Positions 1 to 9,900 of a stretch of DNA of 33,754 nt are shown one piece after another. Under the pieces are notes generated by a model that searched no databases, was not told the origin of the DNA, and worked only from the letters and a program-made list of their open reading frames with translations. The stretch is from Ruminococcus sp. GTDB taxonomy: Bacteria; Bacillota; Clostridia; Lachnospirales; Lachnospiraceae. The translations under genes were made by a program, and so were the position numbers. How positions within the stretch are numbered: position 1 is the stretch's first letter; every line of letters starts with the position of its first letter. The DNA lies in the NCBI GenBank assembly GCA_023663085.1, contig JAMPIB010000042.1, forward strand, positions 1-33,754, written 5' to 3'.

Positions 1-48
1 GACACCCTGATTAAGAGTCAGGTGCTCTACCAACTGAGCTAAAGGCGC
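1..48 (-). tRNA. tRNA-Lys (CTT), 3' part cut by window edge
   Basis: On the minus strand the sequence starts with acceptor arm GCGCCTT, then a D-arm (GCTC...GAGC) and an anticodon stem CCTGA/TCAGG. The 7-base loop CTCTTAA has anticodon CTT (lysine, AAG codons). The variable region begins at the window edge, so the T-arm and 3' acceptor strand lie outside. A minus-strand promoter sits just upstream (94-122). Confidence 0.93.
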
Positions 49-76
49 GTATTTCTTATCTTCTGCAATAATCTGT

Positions 77-106
77 TTTACAACACATGGGATATTATAG
101 TATAAT
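77..106 (+). promoter_or_regulatory. sigma-A promoter for tatD-rsmA
   Basis: -35 TTTACA (77-82), an 18-nt spacer and -10 TATAAT (101-106), with a start expected near 113. The leader to the tatD start is T-rich and contains three near-identical 10-11-nt units of the form ATTTTTTAAGA between 125 and 156. The ribosome binding site is AAGGAG at 153-158. Confidence 0.6.
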
Positions 107-122
107 GTTTTTTGGTTTGCAA
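94..122 (-). promoter_or_regulatory. sigma-A promoter for tRNA-Lys
   Basis: Read on the minus strand: -35 TTGCAA (122-117), a 17-nt spacer and -10 TATAAT (99-94). Transcription would start near 87, about 40 nt before the tRNA 5' end at 48. It overlaps the oppositely directed tatD promoter. Confidence 0.65.
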
Positions 123-163
123 GTATTTTTTAGAATTTTTTAAGAATTTTTTAAGGAGCAGAT

Positions 164-943
164 ATGATATTTGAAAGTCATGCGCATTATGATGATGAAG
201 ATTTTGAGAAAGACCGTGACGAATTGCTGTGTTCTTTGCCGGAAAACGGTATCCGCACAGTTGTTAATGTGGGTGCGAGTTTAAGAAGTTGTAAAGATAC
301 CCTGACGCTGATGGAGAAATATCCGTTTGTGTACGGCGCGATCGGTGTGCATCCGAGCGAGACGGGAGAATTGTCGGAAGAGAGCCTTACGTGGCTGAAA
401 GAAAGCTGCGCTCTGCCTAAAGTAGTGGCGGTGGGGGAGATTGGCCTGGATTATCACTGGAAGGAACCGGAAGTACCTGTTCAGAAAAAATGGTTTCTAA
501 GGCAGCTGGAGATGGCAGAAGAAGTAAACCTTCCGGTCATCATCCATTCCAGAGAGGCGGCCAGAGATACACTGGATATCCTGAAAGATTTTCATGCGGA
601 GAAATTGGGGGGCGTGATCCATTGCTTTTCCTATACGAAAGAGATCGCGCGGGAATATCTGGATATGGATTTTTATTTCGGTATCGGCGGCGTCATTACG
701 TTTGCCAATGCCAAAAAGTTAAAAGAAGCCGTGGTTTATATTCCTTTGGAAAAAATACTGCTGGAGACTGACAGTCCCTATCTGTCGCCGGAACCATACC
801 GGGGAAAACGCAATTCGTCGTTAAATATTCCTTATATCGCCAGAGAAATTGCGGCGGTCAAAGACGTGGACTATGAAGAAGTACTGGCGGTGACTTATGC
901 AAATGCGGAAAGATTATTCCGGATAGACAGACAGCGGCCATGA
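164..943 (+). CDS. tatD: TatD-family metal-dependent DNase
   Basis: TatD-type TIM-barrel hydrolase (259 residues, normal length). The metal ligands of the family are visible: HAH at residues 6-8, Glu92 in VGEIGLDYH, His128 in IIHSREA, His153 in VIHCFS and Asp203 in LETDSPYLSPEPYRGK. Family members are Mg/Mn-dependent 3'-5' exonucleases or endonucleases of the cytoplasm, implicated in repair and DNA degradation. The ATG follows AAGGAG with a 5-nt gap. It is followed by rsmA, as in many Firmicutes, but without the RNase M5 gene (rnmV) often found between them. The exact substrate cannot be told from sequence. Confidence 0.95.
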   Translation: MIFESHAHYDDEDFEKDRDELLCSLPENGIRTVVNVGASLRSCKDTLTLMEKYPFVYGAIGVHPSETGELSEESLTWLKESCALPKVVAVGEIGLDYHWKEPEVPVQKKWFLRQLEMAEEVNLPVIIHSREAARDTLDILKDFHAEKLGGVIHCFSYTKEIAREYLDMDFYFGIGGVITFANAKKLKEAVVYIPLEKILLETDSPYLSPEPYRGKRNSSLNIPYIAREIAAVKDVDYEEVLAVTYANAERLFRIDRQRP

Positions 944-999
944 TCCGGCCGCCGGAGCGGGCAGAGGAATTTTTGTGTTGAAGAAGGGCAGTTTTAAAA

Positions 1000-1869
1000 A
1001 TGGAAACGTTAGGAAGTGCTAAAAATACCATAGAAGTACTACAAAAATACAATATCAGCTTACAGAAAAAATTCGGGCAGAATTTTCTGGTCGATAAAAA
1101 TATTCTGGAAAAAATAGTTGATGCGGCGCAGATATCGAAGAAAGACTGCGTGTTGGAGATTGGCCCCGGTATCGGCACAATGACGCAGTATCTGGCCGAA
1201 AGAGCAGGGAGTGTGATCGCTGTGGAGGTTGATAAAAATCTGATCCCCGTATTACAGGAAACGCTTTCTTCTTATGATAATGTGACCATCATCAATCAGG
1301 ATATCTTAAAAACGGATATAAATCGGGTAATAGAAGAATACGGCGGCGGTGCGCCGGTGAAGGTGGCTGCCAATCTTCCCTATTATATTACGACCCCTAT
1401 CATCATGGCATTATTTGAAAACCATGTCATGCTGGAAAGCATAACCATTATGGTACAAAAAGAAGTGGCCGAGAGGATGCAGGCTGGGCCGGGAAGTAAA
1501 GATTATGGTGCGCTCTCTCTGGCGGTGCAGTATTATGCGAAACCGGAGATCATCGTCAAAGTTCCGGCAGGCTGTTTTTTGCCAAAACCGAATGTTGACA
1601 GTATGGTGATCCGGCTGACAAAGTACGAAAAGCCGCTCTTTCCGGTAGAGGAGGAGGCATATCTGTTTGCCGTGATCCGGGCTTCTTTCAACCAGAGAAG
1701 AAAAACGCTGCTAAACGGCCTTTCTAACGCGGCTTCTCTGGGAGTGGGCAAAGAAACGATAAGCGAAGCGCTTTCCCGGATGGGACTGCCACTTGATGTG
1801 CGCGGCGAAACATTAACTTTAGAACGCTTTACAGAACTTTCCAATTACTTATGGCGAGTCAGAAAGTAA
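1000..1869 (+). CDS. rsmA: 16S rRNA (adenine1518-N6/adenine1519-N6)-dimethyltransferase RsmA (KsgA)
   Basis: Dimethylates two adjacent adenines in the 3'-terminal hairpin of 16S rRNA, using SAM, late in 30S assembly. Visible: the N-terminal family signature KKFGQNFLVDKNILEKI (residues 23-39), SAM motif I VLEIGPGIGT (51-60), acidic motif II VIAVEVDKN, and catalytic motif IV NLPYYI (125-130). Length 289 is typical. The ATG at 1000 has a modest AAGGG ribosome binding site about 12 nt upstream. It lies 56 nt after tatD and probably shares its transcript. No convincing hairpin terminator follows; the next promoter is at 1988. Confidence 0.97.
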   Translation: METLGSAKNTIEVLQKYNISLQKKFGQNFLVDKNILEKIVDAAQISKKDCVLEIGPGIGTMTQYLAERAGSVIAVEVDKNLIPVLQETLSSYDNVTIINQDILKTDINRVIEEYGGGAPVKVAANLPYYITTPIIMALFENHVMLESITIMVQKEVAERMQAGPGSKDYGALSLAVQYYAKPEIIVKVPAGCFLPKPNVDSMVIRLTKYEKPLFPVEEEAYLFAVIRASFNQRRKTLLNGLSNAASLGVGKETISEALSRMGLPLDVRGETLTLERFTELSNYLWRVRK

Positions 1870-1987
1870 AATCGGGAGGGCTAAAAATACAATATGAGGG
1901 AATTGTATATTGCAGTTTTTCCATATCTTGGTATATGCTAAATATATCTATTATGATGGAGATGCTGTATTTTTTTCTGCAATTTTA

Positions 1988-2016
1988 TTTACATTGATAT
2001 TCGCCTATGGTAAACT
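1988..2016 (+). promoter_or_regulatory. extended -10 promoter for the TPR gene and glgB
   Basis: TTTACA (1988-1993), a 17-nt spacer and TAAACT (2011-2016) preceded by TGG, an extended -10 motif. It lies about 70 nt before the TTG start at 2084. The rest of the 214-nt gap after rsmA is AT-rich and holds a weak inverted repeat (ATACAAT at 1887-1893, ATTGTAT at 1902-1908) without a T-tract; I see nothing else there. Confidence 0.55.
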
Positions 2017-2083
2017 AAGACAGTAAAAATAGGTTACCGGATGAGAAACAATGTGTAAAATACAGTATTAAGAGGTGAGCACC

Positions 2084-4831
2084 TTGGATAAATATGAATA
2101 TAAAGTCCGCGCAGATGAGATCAAAGCACTGATTTCGGAGGGAGACTTTGTCGAAGCGGTTAAAATTGCAGATACGATTGACTGGCGGAGAGTCAAAAGC
2201 GTCATGATGTTGTGTACGATCAGTGATCTGTACAAGATAAACAGAAGATATCAGGAAAGCAAAGATATCCTTTTGCTGGCATATGAAAAGCATCCTACGG
2301 GAAGGCTGATCGTATATTCCCTGTGCGAACTGTCCATCAAAATGGAAGAATATGTGCAGGCGATCGAATATTATAAAGAATTCGTACAGATCGCGCCGAA
2401 AGATACGAGCAGATTTATCCTGCAATATCGTTTATATGAAGCGCAGGAAGTCAGTCTCGAAGAGCGCATTGCCGTTCTGGAAGAGTTTAAGAAACGTGAT
2501 TATCGTGAGAAATGGGCTTATGAACTGGCTTATCTCTACCACAGGATCGGACTGACGACCAAATGCGTGGAAGAGTGCGATGAAATGTTCCTCTGGTTCG
2601 GAGAGGGCAAGTATGTGTTGAAAGCGCTGGAGTTAAAAGCGCTCCATACGCCCTTAAATGCAGATCAGCAGGCTAAGTACGATCTCTGGATGACCGAGCG
2701 GGATGCAGAGAATGAAGAAGAGCCGGAAGAGGACGCGGCGGCGGAGGAAACAGAGGATGATGAAAGAGGCTATGATGAGGACGAAGAGGAAGACGATTTA
2801 TCCGGCCCCGCACTTACTACGGAACTGCCGGAAGTAAAGACAGTCGATCTGGGACAATATAATACGATGAACCTGCAAATGGCACTGGCCGAGAGCATGA
2901 AAGAAATCCTTACGGATGAAACCGGCAAAATGCCGGAAACGTCTGAAACAGGGACTGTATCCGCGCCGGCACCGGAAGAGATGGAAGACGCTTCTCATAA
3001 AGACCCTATTGTGGAAAAGATCATCGCGCCGCTTTTGCAGGAGACGACAGAAATGCCGCAGGTGACACTTTCCCAGGATACAGACGAGTTACAGGAGATC
3101 ACGGCACAGCCTGCGGAAGAACCGGTAACGGAGACATACGCGCCGCAGCCACAGGCGCCGACGATACGGATCGCGGAATCACAGCCACAGATGGTTACAG
3201 CGGCCAAACCACAGACGCCGGCAGCAGGAGCGGTTGAAGTACAGTCTTCACAGGCGCCGACGATCAGGATACCCGACCCGCAGCCAATAGTGCAGACGGC
3301 AGAGCCGCAGCCGACAGTTTCTTATCCAAACCCGGTACCGCAGGAAACATATGTGGAGAACGTTGAAACCAGAAGAGAGACAACTTCTTCCAGATATGAT
3401 GAGGTTCTTTCACAGGAATATGATGGTCAGATACGACTGGTCGTTCCCGATGTAAAGGCGATAGAGAAGCAGATCACCGGGCAGCTTAGTATCGAAGATA
3501 TCATGGCGGAATGGGAGGCCATGAAAAAGAGCAATGAACAGAAACGGATGGAGGCTGTCAGACAGCGTATTCTGGAACATACGGGAAGTCTCTTTGCAGA
3601 TTTTGACGAAGCGACGAAGAGCGGCCTTTTGGAGCAGTTAGAGAAGGCTTTTGTAGCCGCCATTATGAAAGAATCCGGCAAGCCTTCGATTAAAAAAGTC
3701 ATCATACCCGAAGAAGCGGAGCAGGAACTGGAAACATCCAAAGTTTCACAGCAGGCTGATACCGTAAAAGAAATGCCGAAGGAGAAGGCAAAAGAATTGC
3801 CGGAGCCGGAAGAGGAAGAAGCAGCTTTAGCGGAATCCGTGCTTACATATGAAGAATCCGGGGAAGACGAAGAACTGCGGGAAATAGAGGAAGAATCCGC
3901 AGATATCGAAGAAGAACCGGAAGAGCAGGCTGAGGAGCCGGTTGCGGCGGTTATGGAAGAATACGAGCCGGAAGAAGAAATGTCTGATACTGATGAGACG
4001 GAGCAGGAAACCGCGGAAGAAATAAAAGCACAACCGGCCGCAGCAGAAGTCCGGCCGCAGCAGGGCGGCGCGCAGTCTGCCAGGGAACTGACCGAGGAAG
4101 AGAAAGAACTGTTCGGGCAATATGTGCATCATAGGAAATCCAGAGAGCAGTTGATCCATACGCTGGATAATATGAGTATGGCCGCTTATACAGGCAATGT
4201 CATCCTGACCGGGGAAGAAGGCGGCGGGACATTATCTTTGGCCAAATGTCTGATCCGGGAGATGCAGTATAATGACAGTAATTTCTCAGGTAAAGTAGCC
4301 AAGATATCCGGTACAGTCCTGAATAAGAAAGATATCGCCAAAACACTTTCCAGGATCAATAACGGCGCGCTCATTATCGAAAAAGCCGCCGATCTGAAGG
4401 GTGAGACCGTTGCCAGACTGGCGAAGGAATTAGAGAAGGACAATATGGGACTGCTTTTGATCCTGGAGGATACGAAGCAGAGGATGAATCAGTTCCTGAT
4501 AGAAAATTCTATCTTAAATTACAGCTTTGAACTGCGGATAGATATTGAACCGTTAGATGATGAAGCACTGGTTGCCTATGCGAAACAATATGCCGGACAA
4601 AGAGAATATTCTATTGATGAATTTGGTATTCTGGCGCTGCATACCAGAATTGCGGATATGCAGACGAGCGACCATGAAGTGACGGTGGCGGAAGTAAGGG
4701 AACTGGTTGACGAAGCCATTTATTATGCCAATAAAAAGACGCCGAAACATTTCGTGGATGTTCTGTTGGCGAAGCGATATGATGACGACGATATGATTAT
4801 TTTACGAGAGAATGATTTTATGCACTATTAA
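2084..4831 (+). CDS. TPR protein with acidic linker and degenerate AAA-like C-terminal domain
   Basis: Function not recognised. With the TTG at 2084, set 5 nt after AGAGGTGA, the product has 915 residues; a GTG at 2075 lies inside that ribosome binding site. Residues 1-205 look like helical TPR-type repeats (alternating hairpins, e.g. around [17 protein letters not shown]). Residues about 206-690 are a low-complexity Glu/Pro/Gln/Ala linker in which QAPTIRI occurs twice. Residues about 695-915 resemble an AAA+ core: [11 protein letters not shown] stands where a P-loop would be (708-718) but has no lysine, and GALIIEKA (761-768) stands for Walker B. There is no signal peptide or membrane segment, so it is probably a cytoplasmic scaffold. 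It ends 20 nt before glgB, suggesting co-transcription. The C-terminal assignment is an inference from motifs. Confidence 0.85.
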   Translation: MDKYEYKVRADEIKALISEGDFVEAVKIADTIDWRRVKSVMMLCTISDLYKINRRYQESKDILLLAYEKHPTGRLIVYSLCELSIKMEEYVQAIEYYKEFVQIAPKDTSRFILQYRLYEAQEVSLEERIAVLEEFKKRDYREKWAYELAYLYHRIGLTTKCVEECDEMFLWFGEGKYVLKALELKALHTPLNADQQAKYDLWMTERDAENEEEPEEDAAAEETEDDERGYDEDEEEDDLSGPALTTELPEVKTVDLGQYNTMNLQMALAESMKEILTDETGKMPETSETGTVSAPAPEEMEDASHKDPIVEKIIAPLLQETTEMPQVTLSQDTDELQEITAQPAEEPVTETYAPQPQAPTIRIAESQPQMVTAAKPQTPAAGAVEVQSSQAPTIRIPDPQPIVQTAEPQPTVSYPNPVPQETYVENVETRRETTSSRYDEVLSQEYDGQIRLVVPDVKAIEKQITGQLSIEDIMAEWEAMKKSNEQKRMEAVRQRILEHTGSLFADFDEATKSGLLEQLEKAFVAAIMKESGKPSIKKVIIPEEAEQELETSKVSQQADTVKEMPKEKAKELPEPEEEEAALAESVLTYEESGEDEELREIEEESADIEEEPEEQAEEPVAAVMEEYEPEEEMSDTDETEQETAEEIKAQPAAAEVRPQQGGAQSARELTEEEKELFGQYVHHRKSREQLIHTLDNMSMAAYTGNVILTGEEGGGTLSLAKCLIREMQYNDSNFSGKVAKISGTVLNKKDIAKTLSRINNGALIIEKAADLKGETVARLAKELEKDNMGLLLILEDTKQRMNQFLIENSILNYSFELRIDIEPLDDEALVAYAKQYAGQREYSIDEFGILALHTRIADMQTSDHEVTVAEVRELVDEAIYYANKKTPKHFVDVLLAKRYDDDDMIILRENDFMHY

Positions 4832-4851
4832 AGTGAGATAGGGGGACAACA

Positions 4852-6786
4852 ATGGCAGGAAGAGTAAAGAGGCAGAAGGAAACGGAGAATACGGTATTCA
4901 TTTCGGAGGCCGACCAGTACCTGTTTGCGCAGGGCACGCATTATGATATTTATAAAAAACTGGGCGCGCATCCTTCTGTTGAAGATGGTGTAAAAGGAAT
5001 GTTCTTTGCGGTATGGGCGCCGAATGCGGCGAGCGTCCATGTAATAGGTACTTTTAACGATTGGGATGAAGAGAAGCATCCTATGGAAAAACTTGGCCCC
5101 GGCGGAATCTATAAGCTGTTTATTCCGGGGGTGGGCGAAAACGAGATGTATAAATTCCTCATCCATACGTCGGCGGGTGATAAACTCTATAAAGCGGATC
5201 CTTTTGCAAATTATACGGAAATGCGTCCGGGGAATGCGTCCAGGACTTTCGATATCTCCCGCTTTAAATGGACGGATGATACCTGGATGAAAGACAGGAG
5301 CGGTAAAGATTATAACAAAGAGCCGCTTGCCATTTATGAATGTCATATCGGTTCCTGGATGAAACATCCGGATGGAACCGAAGATGGTTTCTACAATTAT
5401 CGTGAATTTGCAGACAGGATCATTGAATATCTGAAAGAAATGCAGTATACGCATATAGAATTAATGGGTATCGCGGAATATCCTTTTGACGGTTCATGGG
5501 GATATCAGGTGACCGGATATTATGCGCCGACTTCCCGTCATGGCGATCCGGAAGATTTCATGTACCTGATCAATGAGCTTCACCGCAATAAGATCGGCGT
5601 TATCTTAGACTGGGTTCCGGCGCATTTTGCGACGGACGCACATGGTCTGGGCAGATTTGACGGCGAGTGTATCTTTGAACATCCCGATCCGAGACGCGGC
5701 GAACATCCGGACTGGGGTACCAAAATATTTAATTATGGTAAAACAGAAGTGAAAAACTTCCTTATCGCTAATGTGTTATTCTGGATTAAGGAATATCATG
5801 TCGATGGTATCAGGGTAGACGCTGTGGCGTCCATGCTATATCTGGATTACGGTAAGCAGGATGGACAGTGGCTGCCGAATAAATACGGCGGCAATAAGAA
5901 TCTGGAGGCGATAGAGTTCTTCCGTCATTTGAACTCTGTTGTTCTCGGCACGTTTCCCGGATTTTTGACGATAGCGGAGGAATCTACTGCATGGCCGCAG
6001 GTTACGGGTAAGATCGAGGAAGGCAGCGAGGGCCTGGGCTTTTCTTTCAAATGGAATATGGGCTGGATGCACGATTTCTGTGATTATATGAAACTCGACC
6101 CTATTTACAGAAAAGGCGATCATTATGCGATGACGTTTGCCATGAGTTATAACAGCAGCGAAAACTATATCCTGCCTTTATCCCATGATGAAGTCGTACA
6201 TTTGAAATGTTCCATGGTCAATAAAATGCCGGGATATCCCATTGATAAATACGCCAATCTGAGAGTCGGCTACAGCTATATGTTTGGCCATGCGGGCAAG
6301 AAATTGCTTTTCATGGGGCAGGACTTTGGACAGGAGAGAGAATGGAGCGAGAAACGGGAATTAGACTGGTTCTTGCTCGGTGAAGAGCAGAACCGCGGTA
6401 TGCACGAATATGTCAAGGAACTTCTGCGCATATACCGCAAGTACCCGGCGTTATACGCTCTTGATAATACATGGGACGGCTTTGAGTGGATCAATGCGGA
6501 TGATGCGGAGCGCAGTATTTACAGCTTTTACAGAAAAGATGCGACCGGCAAAAATAATATCCTCTTCGTGCTCAACATGACGCCGATGAAACGGGAAGGT
6601 TACAGGGTCGGCGTGCCGAAGAAGAAAAAATATAAGCTGCTTTTAAACAGTGACGAGAAACGCTTTGGCGGTTTTGGTAACGCAATTCCGGGAGAAATTG
6701 CAGCAGTTAAAGAAGAGTGTGATTCCAGAGATTATTCTATTACATTTGATCTGCCGCCGCTTACGGCCGCAATATTTGTATTCTAG
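4852..6786 (+). CDS. glgB: 1,4-alpha-glucan branching enzyme GlgB
   Basis: Cuts an alpha-1,4 glucan chain and transfers it to a 6-OH, making the alpha-1,6 branches of glycogen (GH13, subfamily 9 type). An N-terminal CBM48-like beta domain (about 30-135, FAVWAPNAASVHVIGTFNDW) precedes the TIM barrel. Catalytic regions: DWVPAHF (253-259), GIRVDAVAS with nucleophile Asp323, IAEES with acid/base Glu376, and LSHDEVVH with Asp446. Length 644 is normal. The start is ATG after AGGGGGACAACA. No other glg genes are nearby; its partner here is the TPR/AAA-like gene. A hairpin terminator follows at 6855. Confidence 0.97.
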   Translation: MAGRVKRQKETENTVFISEADQYLFAQGTHYDIYKKLGAHPSVEDGVKGMFFAVWAPNAASVHVIGTFNDWDEEKHPMEKLGPGGIYKLFIPGVGENEMYKFLIHTSAGDKLYKADPFANYTEMRPGNASRTFDISRFKWTDDTWMKDRSGKDYNKEPLAIYECHIGSWMKHPDGTEDGFYNYREFADRIIEYLKEMQYTHIELMGIAEYPFDGSWGYQVTGYYAPTSRHGDPEDFMYLINELHRNKIGVILDWVPAHFATDAHGLGRFDGECIFEHPDPRRGEHPDWGTKIFNYGKTEVKNFLIANVLFWIKEYHVDGIRVDAVASMLYLDYGKQDGQWLPNKYGGNKNLEAIEFFRHLNSVVLGTFPGFLTIAEESTAWPQVTGKIEEGSEGLGFSFKWNMGWMHDFCDYMKLDPIYRKGDHYAMTFAMSYNSSENYILPLSHDEVVHLKCSMVNKMPGYPIDKYANLRVGYSYMFGHAGKKLLFMGQDFGQEREWSEKRELDWFLLGEEQNRGMHEYVKELLRIYRKYPALYALDNTWDGFEWINADDAERSIYSFYRKDATGKNNILFVLNMTPMKREGYRVGVPKKKKYKLLLNSDEKRFGGFGNAIPGEIAAVKEECDSRDYSITFDLPPLTAAIFVF

Positions 6787-6826
6787 ATGTAGTTGGGAAG
6801 ACGCTTTCCATACGCTATTTTGGGGT

Positions 6827-6853
6827 TAAGAAAACAAAAGAGTATGCCGAAAT
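6827..6853 (+). promoter_or_regulatory. sigma-28 (SigD/FliA-type) flagellar promoter
   Basis: TAAGAAAA (6827-6834), 11 nt, then GCCGAAAT (6846-6853). This matches the flagellar sigma consensus TAAA-N15-GCCGATAT in both sequence and spacing. It lies about 60 nt before DUF6240, the first gene of a unit containing flagellin and FliS, which supports the call. Confidence 0.75.
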
Positions 6854-6854
6854 A

Positions 6855-6887
6855 AAGGGTGAATGTGTAAATACATTCGCCCTTTTT
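6855..6887 (+). terminator. rho-independent terminator after glgB
   Basis: Arms AAGGGTGAATGT and ACATTCGCCCTT (one G-U pair) enclose a 6-nt loop, followed by a T-rich run (TTTTTATA). The stem lies across the expected start site of the sigma-28 promoter at 6827-6853, so transcripts begun there would lack the base of the 5' arm and should escape it. Confidence 0.8.
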
Positions 6888-6913
6888 ATAAACCTGCTAC
6901 ATGGAGAGTGTAT

Positions 6914-9900
6914 ATGAAGATTACGTTTGATACCAATACCACAAATCAAAATGTAGACAAGGTAGCGACAACAGCATATAGGGATACCCGGACGGAAAAA
7001 AGTGAACAAAACGGGGTATTTGCATTAGACATTTCTGGCACAGTTATGGATAACAAGGCTTACAAAGGTCAGGGAAAGACCGCAGAAGACGTTATGCAGG
7101 AAGCGGGGCAGATTGATACTGCCACGCAGAGAGACTATATGACAGTTATGTCTAATTCTATGTCTGCGGATGATTTCGGTCAGATGATGAAAGACGGCTA
7201 CCAGGTCGGAGACATGGAGATAGAAGAAGTCGTTACGATTGTTGATAAGATAAAGGCGGAGCTGATAAAAGGCGGTACGCGGGTAGCCGGGTACACCGAC
7301 CAGATAGATGCCGAGACGTTAGAAGAGATCACGGGCAGCGAGGTTTTTGCCAGAGAACTCTGTCAACAGTTTGCACAGCATGATATTCCTGTGACGGAAG
7401 AGAATGTGCGGGACGCCGTAGAAGCGTATCATATGGCCAAAGAGTTAGACCCGATGACGGAAGGCGCTGTAAAATATATGGTGGAGAACCATATGGAGCC
7501 GACTATTGATAATCTGTATCTGGCACAGCACAGTTCCACAGCGGATGGAGACAGACAGGGCAAAGGCTATTATGAATGTTTCTCGCAGCAGGGATACGGC
7601 GGTTATTATGCGAAAAAAGCCGAAGATTTCCATTGGCAGCAGTTGTACCCGCAGATGGAGGCTGTTATACAAAAGGCCGGTCTGGAAGTGGGTGAGGATA
7701 CGCTTGATAATGCCAAATGGCTGATTGAAAAAGGCATCCCTTTAACAGAGGAATCGCTAAGGAGTCTTTCACAGCTGGATTCGCTGGTCTTACCGCAGGA
7801 GGAAAAACAGATCCTCTCGGCCATTGCCTCAGCCATTGCAGACGGAAAAGAGGCAGGCAGGGCCAATCTTACGGATGACAGGAGCAATCTGGAGAAAGCG
7901 GCGGAATATGCAGACAGATTTGCGCAGGTAACGGAAGAAGCCATTGAGCAGACGATAGTGGAAGGCAGACCGCTGACATTGCCCAACTTGGAAAATGCAC
8001 AGAAACAATTAGCGGAGAATGCAGAAACCCTTAAGAAAAATCAAACGTCATCAAACCAGACGATATCAGAGAAAGCAGCCGCAGAGGTTCCTGAAACAAG
8101 TTATGTGGAGCATCCGCAGGCAATCACGGCCAGACGGCAGTTGGAAGAAATCCGCTTTATGATGACGGTAGAAGCCAATTTAAGATTGCTGAAAACAGGT
8201 TTCGTCATTGATACATCGGAATTAGGGCAGTTGGTTGAAGCATTAAAACAGATAGAGACACAGCAGAAACAGCTTATGTTCGGGGAAGAAGATGCGGAGA
8301 AAATTTCAGAAAAGTCTGCATTATATGCCGAGACCCGCAGAAAAATAGATGAAATTCCTTATATGCCGGCAGATGTGTCCGGAAGATTTAAGGTAACGGA
8401 CGAAGATTTTACTTTAGATCAGGTACATATCGAGGGCAGCGCGCTAAGAAATAAATATGAGGACGCCAGAGAGAAATATGAGACTCTGATGACGACACCC
8501 AGCCGGGAAATGGGCGATTCTATCCAAAAAGCGTTTCAGAATGTGGATGATATCCTGGAAGATCTGGACTTTGAGACGACAGAAGAAAACAGGCGTGCGG
8601 TACGGATCTTAAGTTATAATAATATGGAGTTGTCAAAAGAGAATATACAGGCGGCAAAAGCAACCGACATGCAGCTCCGGCAGGTGATCGAGAAGATGAC
8701 GCCGGCGGCTGTTTTACAGACGATCCGCGATGGCAGGAATCCTCTGGAGATGACGGTACCGGAATTAAATGCGTATCTGGATTCCATGACGCAGACCAAA
8801 GAGCAGGAGGCCGAAAAATACAGCCGTTTCCTGTATAAACTGGATAAAAATAAAGAGATCGACGCGCAGGAACGTTCGGCATACATTGGTATCTACAGAA
8901 TGTTCAGACAGCTTGAGAAAACAGATGATGCGGCGGTCGGAATGGTCATCAATACCGGCGCGGAATTTTCTTTTAAGAACCTGCTTCATGCGGTACGCAG
9001 CAATAAAAAACTGGGCATGGATTTTACGATTGACGATTCTTTTGACGGTATTGAAGCAATTGCTAAAAATATTTCCATCACGGAGCAGATCAACGCAGGG
9101 TTTAACAGGAGTTATCAGGACATTGTCAGATCGACGGCGGACCGGATGGCCAGACAGGATGCCTCTACCGAGGCAGAGTATCAGCAGGATAAATTGCAGG
9201 ATTACCGTGAGATCAACGAAGTGGAAGATTCGGTCATCAATGAACTGTTAAATAACAGACAGCCTGTGACAGTCAATAATCTTCTGGCGGCGGATATGTT
9301 GATGAACCAGAGAGGTTTTCTTTATAAAAAACTGGATGAATATACAAAACCTGCCGATAAAGATAAAGTAAGGGATGCTCTTTCTCATATGCAGGAGGCG
9401 ATGACGGATAAGGAAAGCGCGCAGGAAGCATATGAGGCAATACAGCAGGTATACGAAGAAGTACTGGAAGAAGCACAATATGATCCACAGACCACATATA
9501 TTGATCTGAAAACAATCCAGAGCTGTCAGAAACAGCTGGCACTTACCGGGTCTCTGGCACAGGAGGAAAATTATCAGATACCTGTCGAGATCCACGGCGA
9601 GATGACAGCGATCCACCTGAAAGTGCTTCATGGAAAAGAGGATGGCGGCAAGGTAAAAGCGGCATTTTCTACAGAAGAGTACGGAAATATCGCTGCCGAG
9701 TTCAGTATCAGAAAGAACAAGATATCCGGTTATATCGCCTGCTCTACGGCGGAAGGGACGGCCCGGATGCAGGAGGCGGAAACTGATCTGCGGGCAGGAC
9801 TGGAGGCGGAAGTAAAGTCTCTGGCGGGGAAGGAACTGGAACTTGGAAGTATCAGCGTTATCCATAGCAAAGATCTGGATCTGAATGCATTCACGGCGGA

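Noticed and set aside
944-975. GC-rich hairpin TCCGG-ccg-CCGGA between tatD and rsmA as a terminator
   Set aside because: The T-run is 14 nt away and only five bases long; co-transcription of the two genes is more likely.
1894-1941. A possible 15-codon leader peptide after rsmA
   Set aside because: The GGGAGGG is 13 nt away, there is no downstream attenuator, and the peptide shows no regulatory codon run.
3148-3270. Repeated CAGGCGCCGACGAT in the TPR gene as a mobile or CRISPR-like repeat
   Set aside because: Two copies only, in frame, coding QAPTIRI in the Pro/Gln-rich linker; best explained as low-complexity protein repeat.
4828-5454. Minus-strand reading frame of 208 codons opposite glgB
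   Set aside because: It is the shadow of a fully conserved enzyme gene; the product is Arg/Phe/Ile-rich with no family resemblance and no ribosome binding site.
6863-6913. A 17-codon N-terminal extension of DUF6240 from an ATG at 6863
   Set aside because: It lies in the hairpin terminator of glgB, has no ribosome binding site, and ATG 6914 has GGAGAG correctly spaced.
9248-9865. Minus-strand reading frame of 205 codons opposite DUF6240
   Set aside because: Composition is that of an antisense shadow (Cys/Phe/Leu-rich, no domain), and the + strand gene is continuous through it.
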